From contig NZ_FOIT01000002.1 in assembly GCF_900110815.1 (NCBI RefSeq), positions 256,892-320,891 on the forward strand: 64,000 nucleotides of DNA, in the 5' to 3' direction. The notes below the pieces were generated by a model. The model ran no database searches. It had not been told where the DNA came from and was given only the letters and a program-made list of their open reading frames with translations. Positions 1 through 8,179 of this stretch are shown here, in pieces. Made by a program: the position numbers and the translations under genes. Source of the DNA: Aliicoccus persicus. Lineage in GTDB: Bacteria > Bacillota > Bacilli > Staphylococcales > Salinicoccaceae. How positions within the stretch are numbered: the stretch's first letter is position 1; each line of letters begins with the position of its first letter.

Positions 1-280
1 GATTTGCATGCCAATGAAAGTAGCTCATAGTCCGTTAAACGGATTTGCGCGCCAATGAGAGTAGCTCATAGTCCGTCAAATGGATTTACGCGCCAATGAA
101 AGTAGCTCATAGTCCGTCAAATGGATTTACGCGCCAATGAAAGTAGCTCATAGTCCGTCAAACGGATTTGCGCGCCAATGAAAGTAGCTCATAGTCCGTC
201 AAACGGATTTTGCGCGCCAATGAAAGTAGCTCATTGTCCGTCAAACCAATCTATGTGCCAATGAAAGTAGCTCATAGTCC
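1..280. repeat. Tandem 41-bp repeat array A (about 7 units)
   Basis: Seven head-to-tail units start at 1, 42, 83, 124, 165, 206 and 248, with a spacing of 41 bp (42 once, where one T is added). Each unit has an imperfect palindrome with ATGA and TCAT arms around AAGTAGC. The reverse complement of the unit shares the 16-base core TTTGACGGACTATGAG, in the same register, with array B at 7784-8148, so the two arrays are diverged inverted copies. The array may start before the window. No cas genes and no unique spacers are present. Confidence 0.9.
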
Positions 281-321
281 CCCAGAAAATTGTGTGACAC
301 ACAATTTTCTGGGGATTTTTT
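280..321. terminator. Strong hairpin terminator
   Basis: A perfect 17-bp stem (280-296 with 298-314, arms beginning CCCCAGAAAATTG) is followed by ATTTTTTT. It would stop plus-strand transcription from a gene left of the window and insulates the downstream operon. Confidence 0.85.
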
Positions 322-511
322 GTGAACAAAAAATCAGTCTCAAAATCAACTATATCAAGGTGTTTAATCAATTTTTTTCAAAATCAAATGTGACAAAACT
401 CTGAAATGAGTCATACGTTTACAAACTTTTTACGATTAATTCACTTGGAAAAAATAATGGTTGTTTAAGATTCAGATAGACGGGAGTTAAGAGGAGTGAT
501 TGTATATATAA

Positions 512-1208
512 ATGTATATTTTTTGATTTAGGATACACGCTCGTTTTCACAGAAAGAGAAGAAGGGTTTCTAAATCATTTAAAAGCGCACAATATCACTA
601 AAGAGAAAGAAGAAGTTGTCCATGCGTTTCATCTTGCGGACAAATACTTCATGAGAGAGTTTCCAGGTTTACTTGGTAAAAGTCGTGACAACTACATGAC
701 TCAGTACCGCGCGTACTTACTAGAAAGATTACAACTTTCAGATGTTCCAGCGTTTAGTCCGAGTAAAAATCCTAAGCAAAAACGTGGTTGGAAATGTTTC
801 CCGTTCACGCATCACACGTTACAAGCACTTAGAGACATGGGTTATACACTTGGTTTAATCTCAAACTGGAATGACACAGCACATGCAGTGTTGGAAGAAA
901 ATAATCTAACGCAATATTTCCAAAGCATCACCATTTCATCCGAACTTGGCATTGAAAAGCCAGATTCTAGAATATTTGAAGCAGCATTAAACAACACCGG
1001 TTTTAAAGGTGATGAATGTCTATATGTTGGTGACAACTACTATGATGATGTTGTCGGTGCCAGAACGGTAAGCATGGATAGTGTACTCATTAATCCATAT
1101 GGAAAGTTAGGCATTGAAGAACTTGATTCGTCTGTTAGAGTCATCAACTCAATTGAGGTATTACCATCATTGTTAAAAAGAGTTGAGAATAATGAGTCAC
1201 GGAATTAG
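512..1208 (+). CDS. HAD-family hydrolase, apparent 5' frameshift
   Basis: HAD-like phosphatase. The main frame gives FFDLGYTLV (motif I region, first Asp of the active site) at about 519-545, a middle SNWND (motif II), and a late GDNYYDDVVGA (motif III/IV). An ORF from the internal ATG at 651 would lose motif I. The only upstream ATG (512, preceded by GAGGAG at 491) reads MYIF and then stops; the run of six T at 519-524 sits exactly where it would have to be one base shorter to join the frames as MYIFDLGYTLV. So the gene is frameshifted, misread in sequencing, or slippage-dependent. It overlaps the next gene by 17 bp. The substrate is unknown; its place ahead of an RpiR regulator suggests a phosphorylated sugar-like metabolite (inference). 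Confidence 0.75.
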
Positions 1209-2022
1209 TCAGCGCATTAAGGAGCGTTTTCACACATTAACACTGACGATGCAACAGGTTGCGAAATACATTATTTATAACACTGAAAATCTGAATAATA
1301 ATTCCGCGCGTGAAATTGCAGAACAGACGAAAGTGAGTACAGCAACGGTGATTCGAACAGTTAAAGCACTCGGTTATGATGACTACCATGGTTTTAAAGT
1401 CGATATTTCAAATTTACTGAGTGACGATAAAAGAGCACTCAGGAACTTTATCAATACAACAACGCTCATAGAAGATGATTGGTTGAACAAGCATTTTGAG
1501 CAAGAGTCAGAGAACATCCTCAGATCAAGTGACAACATTTCACAGACAGAAATTGATCTTGCAGCAGAGTTACTGTTAAATGCAAATCACATTTACACTG
1601 CAGGTTGGCGTCTTGGCACAAGTGTCTCGAATCATTTGCAGTTCACATTGAAATACATGTTAGGCAATGCGACGAATATACCCCAAGGGCTCGCACCCGA
1701 TTATACAACGTATTTCAAAAAGGGTGATGTGCTCGTTGTGACATCATTCCCGAGATATGACTCGATACTGCTAAAACTTTGCAAAGCAGCTCGAGAAAAA
1801 GGTGTCTATGTTATCTCTATCACTGATAAAGAAAATGCGAGCATTCGTACGTTGTCAAACATAAACTTTGAAGTCAGCACGACAAGCTATGGATTTTTAG
1901 ATTCTTACACAGCTGCAGTATCAGTCAGTAATGCAATGATTAAGTCGCTGACAATGCTCGGCGATGCACGTATAAAAGAAAATATCGAATCAATTGAAGC
2001 GCACTATAAATTATTTAATTAA
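1192..2022 (+). CDS. MurR/RpiR family transcriptional regulator
   Basis: 276-residue regulator with an N-terminal RpiR helix-turn-helix (about residues 35-70, SAREIAEQTKVSTATVIRTV) and a C-terminal SIS sugar-isomerase fold (about 115-245, including LVVTSFPRYDSILLKLC), which in this family binds phosphosugars. The ATG at 1192 is chosen over a TTG at 1183. The gene overlaps the HAD gene and sits directly upstream of the transporter genes, so it is the likely local regulator of the operon. Its ligand cannot be read from the sequence. MurR-like control of cell-wall sugar uptake is one possibility, but no murein sugar enzymes are nearby. Confidence 0.9.
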   Translation: MSHGISQRIKERFHTLTLTMQQVAKYIIYNTENLNNNSAREIAEQTKVSTATVIRTVKALGYDDYHGFKVDISNLLSDDKRALRNFINTTTLIEDDWLNKHFEQESENILRSSDNISQTEIDLAAELLLNANHIYTAGWRLGTSVSNHLQFTLKYMLGNATNIPQGLAPDYTTYFKKGDVLVVTSFPRYDSILLKLCKAAREKGVYVISITDKENASIRTLSNINFEVSTTSYGFLDSYTAAVSVSNAMIKSLTMLGDARIKENIESIEAHYKLFN

Positions 2023-2033
2023 TGGAGGAAATC

Positions 2034-3524
2034 ATGAAACATTTAACTAAAATAGGTACTTCACTTTTAATCGCAGGAATTTTCCTTGGTACTCAAACGG
2101 CATCTGCTCAAGATGATGACACATTGAACATGGCACTTTCTGTAGACCCTGACGGACTTGATCCACACCGTACGACAGCTGCTTCTACTTTCCAAATTAC
2201 GAATAATATCTTTGATACATTAGTTAAAGTGACGCCAGAAGGTGAGTTAACAGAAGGATTAGCAACAGATTGGGAAATTTCAGAAGATGGTTTAACAATC
2301 ACGTTCAACTTACGTGACGATGTTGAATTCCATAATGGTGAAGCATTCAGTGCGGACGATGTTTTATATTCATTCGAGCGTTTAAAAGCAGATGAGAGTC
2401 CACGTGCAAATGATTTTGCTAACATTACAGAAATCAACGTGATCGATGATTATACGATTGAGTTTGTAACGGAGAACCTTAACGCATCACTTGCATCAGA
2501 CTTCGCATACCCATGGACTGCGATCGTCTTAGAAGAAAATGAAGAAGAATTGCGTAACAGTCCAATCGGTACAGGTGCATATGCACTTGAAGCATGGGTG
2601 CCACAACAAAATCTAACACTGACGAAAAACGAAAATTACTTTGATGAAGTACATATCGACACAGTGGAATTTACGATGATGCCAGATGCGACAGCAAGAA
2701 CGACAGCTATGTTAAGTGGTGACTTAGACATCGTAGGTGTATCAGGTGACTTGGTTTCACAATTCGAAGGCAATGATTCATTCCAAATTATTGAGAATCA
2801 ATCAAACGCGGTTCAGTTGATGGCAATGAACTTAGGGAACGAATTTTTATCGGTACCGGAAGTACGAGAAGCGATTAACTTAGCAGTCGATAAAGACCTT
2901 CTCATTGAAAGTGTGTTCTGGGGTTACGGTGAGAAAATTGGTTCACACTATCCACCAGTATTGCTAGGATATGAGGATCACTCTGAAGCATATGCATTCA
3001 ATCAAGAAGAAGCAGTAGCAGTGCTTGAAGAAGCAGGTTTTGAAGCGGCAGATATCACACTTGATATGTACTTGCCTTCTGATTACCAAAGCTATGTAGA
3101 TGCGGGTCAAATTATCGCGGATAGTTTAGAAAATATCGGCATCAATGTAAATATCGAAGTTGTCGAATGGTCAGTTTGGTTAAGTGATATTTACACAGGT
3201 CGTGATTATGATTTAACAGTTGTCGGTCATACGGGTCGTTTAGATCCATATGTACTTCTTGCACGTTATCATTCTGAAAGCAGTGAGAACTACTTCAACT
3301 ATAACAACGAACGAATCGATGAGTTATTGACAGATGTTCAAACAGAACTTGACGAAGATGTACGTTATGAAATGTTCTCAGAAATTCAAGATACGCTAGC
3401 AGAAGAAGTACCAGCGCTTTATATTCAATCACCAATCGGATTGTCGGTAACACAAGCAAATGTCAGAGGATATGAATCGTATCCAATCGATATTATTGAA
3501 CTTAAAAATATATACTTCGAATAA
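2034..3524 (+). CDS. ABC transporter substrate-binding protein, family 5 (Opp/Dpp)
   Basis: 496-residue extracellular binding protein of the peptide/nickel family (SBP_bac_5). The mature start MALSVDPDGLDPHRTTAAS and the segment NSPIGTGAYALEAW are typical. The start at 2034 is set by GGAGG at 2024-2028; an upstream in-frame ATG at 2022 overlaps this site and is rejected. The signal peptide ends in TASAQD and has no lipobox cysteine, unlike most Gram-positive binding proteins. First structural gene of a complete importer with the next four genes. The ligand may be a peptide or another small polar molecule; the RpiR neighbour keeps a sugar-containing ligand open. Confidence 0.92.
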   Translation: MKHLTKIGTSLLIAGIFLGTQTASAQDDDTLNMALSVDPDGLDPHRTTAASTFQITNNIFDTLVKVTPEGELTEGLATDWEISEDGLTITFNLRDDVEFHNGEAFSADDVLYSFERLKADESPRANDFANITEINVIDDYTIEFVTENLNASLASDFAYPWTAIVLEENEEELRNSPIGTGAYALEAWVPQQNLTLTKNENYFDEVHIDTVEFTMMPDATARTTAMLSGDLDIVGVSGDLVSQFEGNDSFQIIENQSNAVQLMAMNLGNEFLSVPEVREAINLAVDKDLLIESVFWGYGEKIGSHYPPVLLGYEDHSEAYAFNQEEAVAVLEEAGFEAADITLDMYLPSDYQSYVDAGQIIADSLENIGINVNIEVVEWSVWLSDIYTGRDYDLTVVGHTGRLDPYVLLARYHSESSENYFNYNNERIDELLTDVQTELDEDVRYEMFSEIQDTLAEEVPALYIQSPIGLSVTQANVRGYESYPIDIIELKNIYFE

Positions 3525-3537
3525 TTAAGGTGATTAA

Positions 3538-4491
3538 ATGCGCTTTATCTTATCGCGCTTACTAAGCGGTGTAGCAGTTATTTTTGTCGTATCTTTTATA
3601 ACTTTTATAATCCTAATGATGATACCAGGTGACCCGGCTTTGCTCAGTCTCGGTACTGAAGCGACGCCAGAAAACGTTGAAGCTCTGCGTGATGCAATGG
3701 GCTTCAACGAACCTTGGTATGTGCAGTTTCTAGAATGGTTCACGTCATTTATTTCTGGTGATTTAGGACGTTCATATTTATATGGTGAAGAGATCAGTAC
3801 ATTGATTTTACAACGGGTACCTGTCACGGTGTCAGTTGCACTCTTGTCACTACTTATTGCGACACCGATTGCACTTTTCATCGGTGTGATCGCAGCATTA
3901 TATCAAAATAAATTACCAGATGTTTTAGCACGAACTTTAATGCAAATTGGAGATGCGATGCCATCATTTTGGCTCGCATTACTCCTACTTGTATACGTCG
4001 CAGCAGGTTCGAGTCTCTTTCCAATTTCAGGATTTACACCGATAAGTGAAGGTTTCATTGACAGTATACTGAGTATATTATTACCTTCGTTTGTCCTGTC
4101 TCTCGGACTGATGGGAACGATGATTCGTATCGTGAGAAGCTCGATGCTGATTGCATTAAAAGAAGATTATATGTTACTAGCGAAAATGAATGGTATTAGT
4201 AAATTCAAGACCATTGTTAAGTACCCACTAAGAAGCGCGATTATCGCACCGCTTACGATTATTGGTATGCAAATGGCTGGATTACTTAGTGGTGTCATTC
4301 TTGTGGAGAATATATTCTCTCTACCAGGATTAGGCAGACTATTGTTAGTGGCAGTGCAACAAAGAGATTTATTTTTATTACAAGGCATCGTTGTCGTTAT
4401 TGTCAGTACAGTCGTCATCATTAATATGATCACAGATATATTGTACCGACTTGCTAATCCTACGATGAGGATTGGAGGCCGCGATGAATAA
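3538..4491 (+). CDS. ABC transporter permease, DppB/OppB type
   Basis: 317-residue inner-membrane permease with about six membrane helices. The N-terminal MRFILSRLLSGVAVIFVVSFITF and the conserved MIPGDPA region are typical of DppB. The coupling region around KMNGISKFKTIVKYPLRSA should contact the ATPases. It lies 13 bp after the binding protein and overlaps the next permease by 8 bp, so it is part of the same operon. Confidence 0.93.
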   Translation: MRFILSRLLSGVAVIFVVSFITFIILMMIPGDPALLSLGTEATPENVEALRDAMGFNEPWYVQFLEWFTSFISGDLGRSYLYGEEISTLILQRVPVTVSVALLSLLIATPIALFIGVIAALYQNKLPDVLARTLMQIGDAMPSFWLALLLLVYVAAGSSLFPISGFTPISEGFIDSILSILLPSFVLSLGLMGTMIRIVRSSMLIALKEDYMLLAKMNGISKFKTIVKYPLRSAIIAPLTIIGMQMAGLLSGVILVENIFSLPGLGRLLLVAVQQRDLFLLQGIVVVIVSTVVIINMITDILYRLANPTMRIGGRDE

Positions 4492-5299
4492 GAAAAATGT
4501 ATTATTTATTATTGGTATTATATTGCTGTTAATCCCAGTCGTACTTGGTTTGACATCATTTTTCTATACACCACATCCACCAAACACGATGAATGTGGCA
4601 AACCGTATGCAATATCCAAGTATGGAGCATTTGCTTGGAACAGACCAGTTTGGTCGCGATATATTAAGTCGGATTATGGTGTCATCACGCTATGCGCTCT
4701 TTATCGGTATTACATCAGTTTTCTTTGGATCAATTATGGGCGTTATGCTCGGTGCACTCGGCGCGATTTCTAAGGGGATATTACGTGGACTCATCATGCG
4801 CATGATCGATGGTTTGATGGCATTCCCGGGCGTCTTGCTCGCGATGATGTTTGTTGCAGCACTTGGTGAGGGTATCTGGAACACAATACTCGCCATTTCA
4901 ATATTTATGGTACCTGTGTTTGCACGGCTGTCATACTCACTCGTGCTCGAGCAGCAAGATAAGTTATATATTAAAGCTGCTAAAACATATGGTGTCAAGC
5001 CACTGCGCATGATATACAAGCATTACTTACCTGCGATCACACCTAGGATTGTGACACAGTTTAGTGCGAGCATCGGTGGCGCAATTTTAACAGAGTCATC
5101 ATTATCCTTCTTAGGATTAGGTGTTCAACCACCGAACGCAAGCTGGGGACTGATGTTAAATGAAGCGCAACAATACATGCTGACATTTCCATATTTGACA
5201 GTGCCGTCCGGTGTTATTTTGATGATGACAGTGCTCGGATTTAATTTAGTCGGTGACCAGTTAAATGACTTATTAGTGCGCAGGAAGGGGAGAAACTAA
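4484..5299 (+). CDS. ABC transporter permease, DppC/OppC type
   Basis: 271-residue permease. The GTDQFGRDILSRI motif after the first membrane helix and the late ESSLSFLGLGVQPP segment are hallmarks of DppC/OppC. Start ATG 4484 follows GGAGG at about 4474; an upstream TTG at 4472 is rejected. It overlaps the DppB gene by 8 bp and shares one base with the next ATPase gene, which indicates tight translational coupling. Confidence 0.93.
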   Translation: MNKKNVLFIIGIILLLIPVVLGLTSFFYTPHPPNTMNVANRMQYPSMEHLLGTDQFGRDILSRIMVSSRYALFIGITSVFFGSIMGVMLGALGAISKGILRGLIMRMIDGLMAFPGVLLAMMFVAALGEGIWNTILAISIFMVPVFARLSYSLVLEQQDKLYIKAAKTYGVKPLRMIYKHYLPAITPRIVTQFSASIGGAILTESSLSFLGLGVQPPNASWGLMLNEAQQYMLTFPYLTVPSGVILMMTVLGFNLVGDQLNDLLVRRKGRN

Positions 5300-6117
5300 T
5301 GAAACAATTAATTGAAGTAAAAAACCTTTCCATAAGTACAGAAAACAACAATAAATTAGTCGAGTCCGTAGATTTTGAACTGAATCATAATGAGATTGTC
5401 GGTGTGTTTGGTGAGTCCGGTTCAGGTAAGACAATTACGGTCAAGTCACTCATTGGTGTGCTTGATGATGATTTGAATATCCAAACTGATGCACATAAAA
5501 TACTTGGAACGGACATTAAAGAATATAGCGGACGAGCATATCGGGAGTTACTCGGGAAACGCATCGGCTATATTCCACAAAATACGACGGCTTACTTGCA
5601 TCCACTCATACGGATAAAACACCAAATTACTGAAGCATACGTGACGCACCGTTACGGCAATAAAGCTACAGCAATTGAGCGTGCAATTTCACTTATGACA
5701 GAAGTCGGATTAAAAGATCCGGGGCGTGTGTTAGAGTCGTATCCATATGAAATTAGCGGTGGTATGCGCCAGCGCGTGAACATTGCAATGAGCTTGATGA
5801 CGAAGCCGGATATCATCATTGCAGATGAACCGACGACTGCGCTCGATAGTATTACAGAGCAAAGCGTTATGAAGTTACTTCAAAAAATAAAAAATGAACA
5901 TAATGTATCGATGATTTTTATCACGCATAACTTAAAGCTCATTCATTATTTCACAGATCGCTGCTACGTGCTCTACAAGGGTGAAGTTGTAGAAAGTGGA
6001 GAGACGAAAGCTATTTTTAAAAATCCACAACATCCGCAAACGAAGCTTCTTGTCGATTTGATTCCGAAATATGGCGAGTCTTCGACGTATGAAAAGCAGG
6101 TGAAAAATCGTGGTTAA
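5299..6117 (+). CDS. ABC transporter ATPase, DppD/OppD type
   Basis: 272-residue nucleotide-binding subunit. Walker A GESGSGKT, Q-loop YIPQNT, signature ISGGMRQRV and Walker B IIADEPTTALD are all present, so it should be catalytically competent. It is shorter than typical DppD (about 320-330) because the C-terminal oligopeptide-transport extension is reduced, and no cysteine cluster is seen there. It pairs with the next ATPase; the two genes overlap by 8 bp. Confidence 0.92.
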   Translation: MKQLIEVKNLSISTENNNKLVESVDFELNHNEIVGVFGESGSGKTITVKSLIGVLDDDLNIQTDAHKILGTDIKEYSGRAYRELLGKRIGYIPQNTTAYLHPLIRIKHQITEAYVTHRYGNKATAIERAISLMTEVGLKDPGRVLESYPYEISGGMRQRVNIAMSLMTKPDIIIADEPTTALDSITEQSVMKLLQKIKNEHNVSMIFITHNLKLIHYFTDRCYVLYKGEVVESGETKAIFKNPQHPQTKLLVDLIPKYGESSTYEKQVKNRG

Positions 6118-6898
6118 CATCATAGAAGCAAATAATATTTCTAAAAATTTCTCAGTACGCCAAGGTATGAATGGTAAAAAGTCGACGATTACAGCGGTGG
6201 ATAATGTCTCATTCTCATTAAGAGAAGGACAATCTGTCGGCATCGTCGGTGAATCAGGTTCAGGCAAGTCAACGCTCGTTGATATCGTTGGAGATATCAA
6301 GTCACCATCGTCCGGTGAAGTGTTGTATTATGGGAAAAATATTAGAACGTTGAAAAAACAAGAATATAGAGATTACAGAAGAAACATTCAATTTGTTTTC
6401 CAAAGCCCAAAAGATTCACTTCATCCGTACTATACGGTGAAAGATAATCTGTTGGAACCATTAAAGGTTTTTGAGGGCAATATGAGTCGTCGTGATATGA
6501 TGATGCGTGTTCGCAGCTTACTTGACGATGTGCAACTTGATGAATCGTACTTGCATCAGTATCCGCGTGAGCTAAGCGGTGGTCAAGCACAACGCGTATG
6601 TATCGCACGTGCACTCAGCTTACGTCCAAAAGTAATCATCTGTGATGAAGCGGTATCTGCACTCGACCTATCTGTGCAGGCGCAGATTATTGATCTGTTG
6701 AAGACGATAAAGGGCGAGACGAACTTTATCTTCATCTCTCATGATATTGCTGCGGTGAATGAAATCGCAGATTATGGTTTTGTATTAAAAGATGGACAAA
6801 TGGTCGAGGAAAGCGATATGAAAGAATTAGTACAATATCCACAAGATGAATACACGAAAGCACTGATTAAGAGTGCATTTTACTTTGAAGAGGTATAA
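6110..6898 (+). CDS. ABC transporter ATPase, DppF/OppF type
   Basis: 262-residue ATPase with Walker A GESGSGKST, signature LSGGQAQRV and Walker B VIICDEAVSALDLS (E-A-V-S-A-L-D is typical of DppF). It starts with GTG at 6110 inside the end of the DppD gene. With the preceding subunit it should form the heterodimeric motor for the permease pair. Two bases separate it from the metallo-hydrolase gene. Confidence 0.92.
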   Translation: MVNIIEANNISKNFSVRQGMNGKKSTITAVDNVSFSLREGQSVGIVGESGSGKSTLVDIVGDIKSPSSGEVLYYGKNIRTLKKQEYRDYRRNIQFVFQSPKDSLHPYYTVKDNLLEPLKVFEGNMSRRDMMMRVRSLLDDVQLDESYLHQYPRELSGGQAQRVCIARALSLRPKVIICDEAVSALDLSVQAQIIDLLKTIKGETNFIFISHDIAAVNEIADYGFVLKDGQMVEESDMKELVQYPQDEYTKALIKSAFYFEEV

Positions 6899-6900
6899 AT

Positions 6901-7632
6901 ATGAAGGTTACAGTAATTGGCATGTGGGGCGGTTTTCCGAAAGTGGATGAGCCGTGCTCAGGTTATTTAATAGAACATAATGAAGAAAAAGTTTTGCTCG
7001 ATTGTGGGAGTGGTGTCGCAGTCAAAATTGGTAAGTATATGGATGTGAATACACTGCGTCACATCGTCGTTTCACACAGTCACTACGATCATGCAAGTGA
7101 CATCGGTGTGATGATGTTTTCGCGATTGGTGAACACAATTACGGAAAAGACGGATGTCGTTTTAACGATTTATGAGCCGTATAACGAGATTTCATCACAA
7201 CATCCAGAATCAGTTAAATTCAGTGAATTTAAAAGTTACGAAGAAGATTCTGTCTTGAAAATTGGGGATATGTCTATTCGTTTTCTTGAGATGAATCATC
7301 CAGTAAAGACCTTTGCGATGAAAATTTCAACTGACGATAAAACAGTCGTCTATACAGCAGATGGTACAATTTCTGAGGAATTAAAAGAATTTTCTCAAGG
7401 TGCAGACTTGTTGATTACAGAATGTAGTTTATATGAGTGGGCAGATGGAGAAAACACAGGTCACATGAACATTACAGATTGTATTGAACTCGTAAAAGAT
7501 GCTGGTGTAAAAGAGACAATTCTTACACACTTGCCACATTACGGAGAAATTAACGATCTGCTTGAGACTGCAAAACAAAGCGGAATTGAAAATGTTCAAC
7601 TTGCTCAACCAGGATTGACAATTGAAGTATAA
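6901..7632 (+). CDS. MBL-fold metallo-hydrolase, YhfI-like
   Basis: 243-residue metallo-beta-lactamase-fold protein. The opening MKVTVIGMWGGFPK resembles the B. subtilis YhfI group. The metal motif HSHYDH gives H59, H61, D63 and H64, and further ligands are likely at H293-like late positions such as THLPHYGE. No signal peptide, so cytoplasmic. As the last gene of the importer operon it could process the imported compound (inference); the substrate is not known. Downstream hairpins at 7639 and 7692 end the operon. Confidence 0.85.
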   Translation: MKVTVIGMWGGFPKVDEPCSGYLIEHNEEKVLLDCGSGVAVKIGKYMDVNTLRHIVVSHSHYDHASDIGVMMFSRLVNTITEKTDVVLTIYEPYNEISSQHPESVKFSEFKSYEEDSVLKIGDMSIRFLEMNHPVKTFAMKISTDDKTVVYTADGTISEELKEFSQGADLLITECSLYEWADGENTGHMNITDCIELVKDAGVKETILTHLPHYGEINDLLETAKQSGIENVQLAQPGLTIEV

Positions 7633-7638
7633 ACATTC

Positions 7639-7658
7639 AGGTTCGGGCTAGCGAACCT
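7639..7658 (+). other. Short hairpin after the importer operon
   Basis: AGGTTCG (7639-7645) pairs with CGAACCT (7652-7658) seven bases after the stop codon of the metallo-hydrolase. It has no T-run and may be an RNA-stabilising hairpin in front of the terminator. Confidence 0.5.
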
Positions 7659-7691
7659 TTGATGGAAGATAATTAATGACAGATTGTATTA

Positions 7692-7737
7692 CTGGAACGA
7701 GATACTTAATTGAGGATCTCGTTCCAGTTTTCTTTTT
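7692..7737 (+). terminator. Rho-independent terminator of the first importer operon
   Basis: A perfect 12-bp stem CTGGAACGAGAT / ATCTCGTTCCAG (7692-7703 with 7716-7727) is followed by TTTTCTTTTT. It ends the plus-strand operon before array B. Confidence 0.9.
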
Positions 7738-7741
7738 GCTG

Positions 7742-8148
7742 GATTTTCACGCCAATGAGAGATGCTCATAGGCGCGAAAAAAGGATTTGACGGACTATGA
7801 GATGAGCTCACGGACTCGCAAATGGATTTAACGGACTATGAGACACGCTCATGGTCTCGCAAATGGATTTAACGGATTGTGAGACGCTCTCACGGTCTCG
7901 CAAACGGATTTGACGGACTATGAGACGCGCTCACGGTCTCGCAAACGGATTTGACGGACTATGATACACGCTCACGGTCTCGCAAACGGATTTGACGGAC
8001 TATGAGACGCGCTCACGGTCTCGCAAAAGGATTTAACGGACTATGAGACGCGCTCACGGTCTCGCAAAAGGATTAACGGATTATGAGACACGCTCACGGT
8101 CTCGCAAACGGATTTGACGGACTATGAGAAGAGCTCATAGACACGCAA
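7742..8148. repeat. Tandem 41-bp repeat array B (about 9 units plus one array A-like unit)
   Basis: Nine units start at 7784, 7825, 7866, 7907, 7948, 7989, 8030, 8071 and 8111 (one unit is 40 bp). The core TTTGACGGACTATGAG is shared with the reverse complement of array A. The second half has changed to a GAGAC...GTCTC palindrome. The first unit (7742-7783) is in the array A orientation, with CCAATGAG and CTCATAGG, so it looks like a junction. The array fills the gap between two convergent importer operons. It encodes no plausible protein and no terminator was recognised for the minus-strand gene ending at 8180. Confidence 0.9.
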
Positions 8149-8179
8149 ACATCAATCCGAACGATCTTTATTTATTAGT

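Noticed and set aside
210-404. 64-residue ORF over the array A end
   Set aside because: It runs through repeats and a terminator hairpin with no ribosome-binding site.
1-8148. CRISPR array at the 41-bp repeats
   Set aside because: The whole unit is repeated with no unique spacers, and there are no cas genes.
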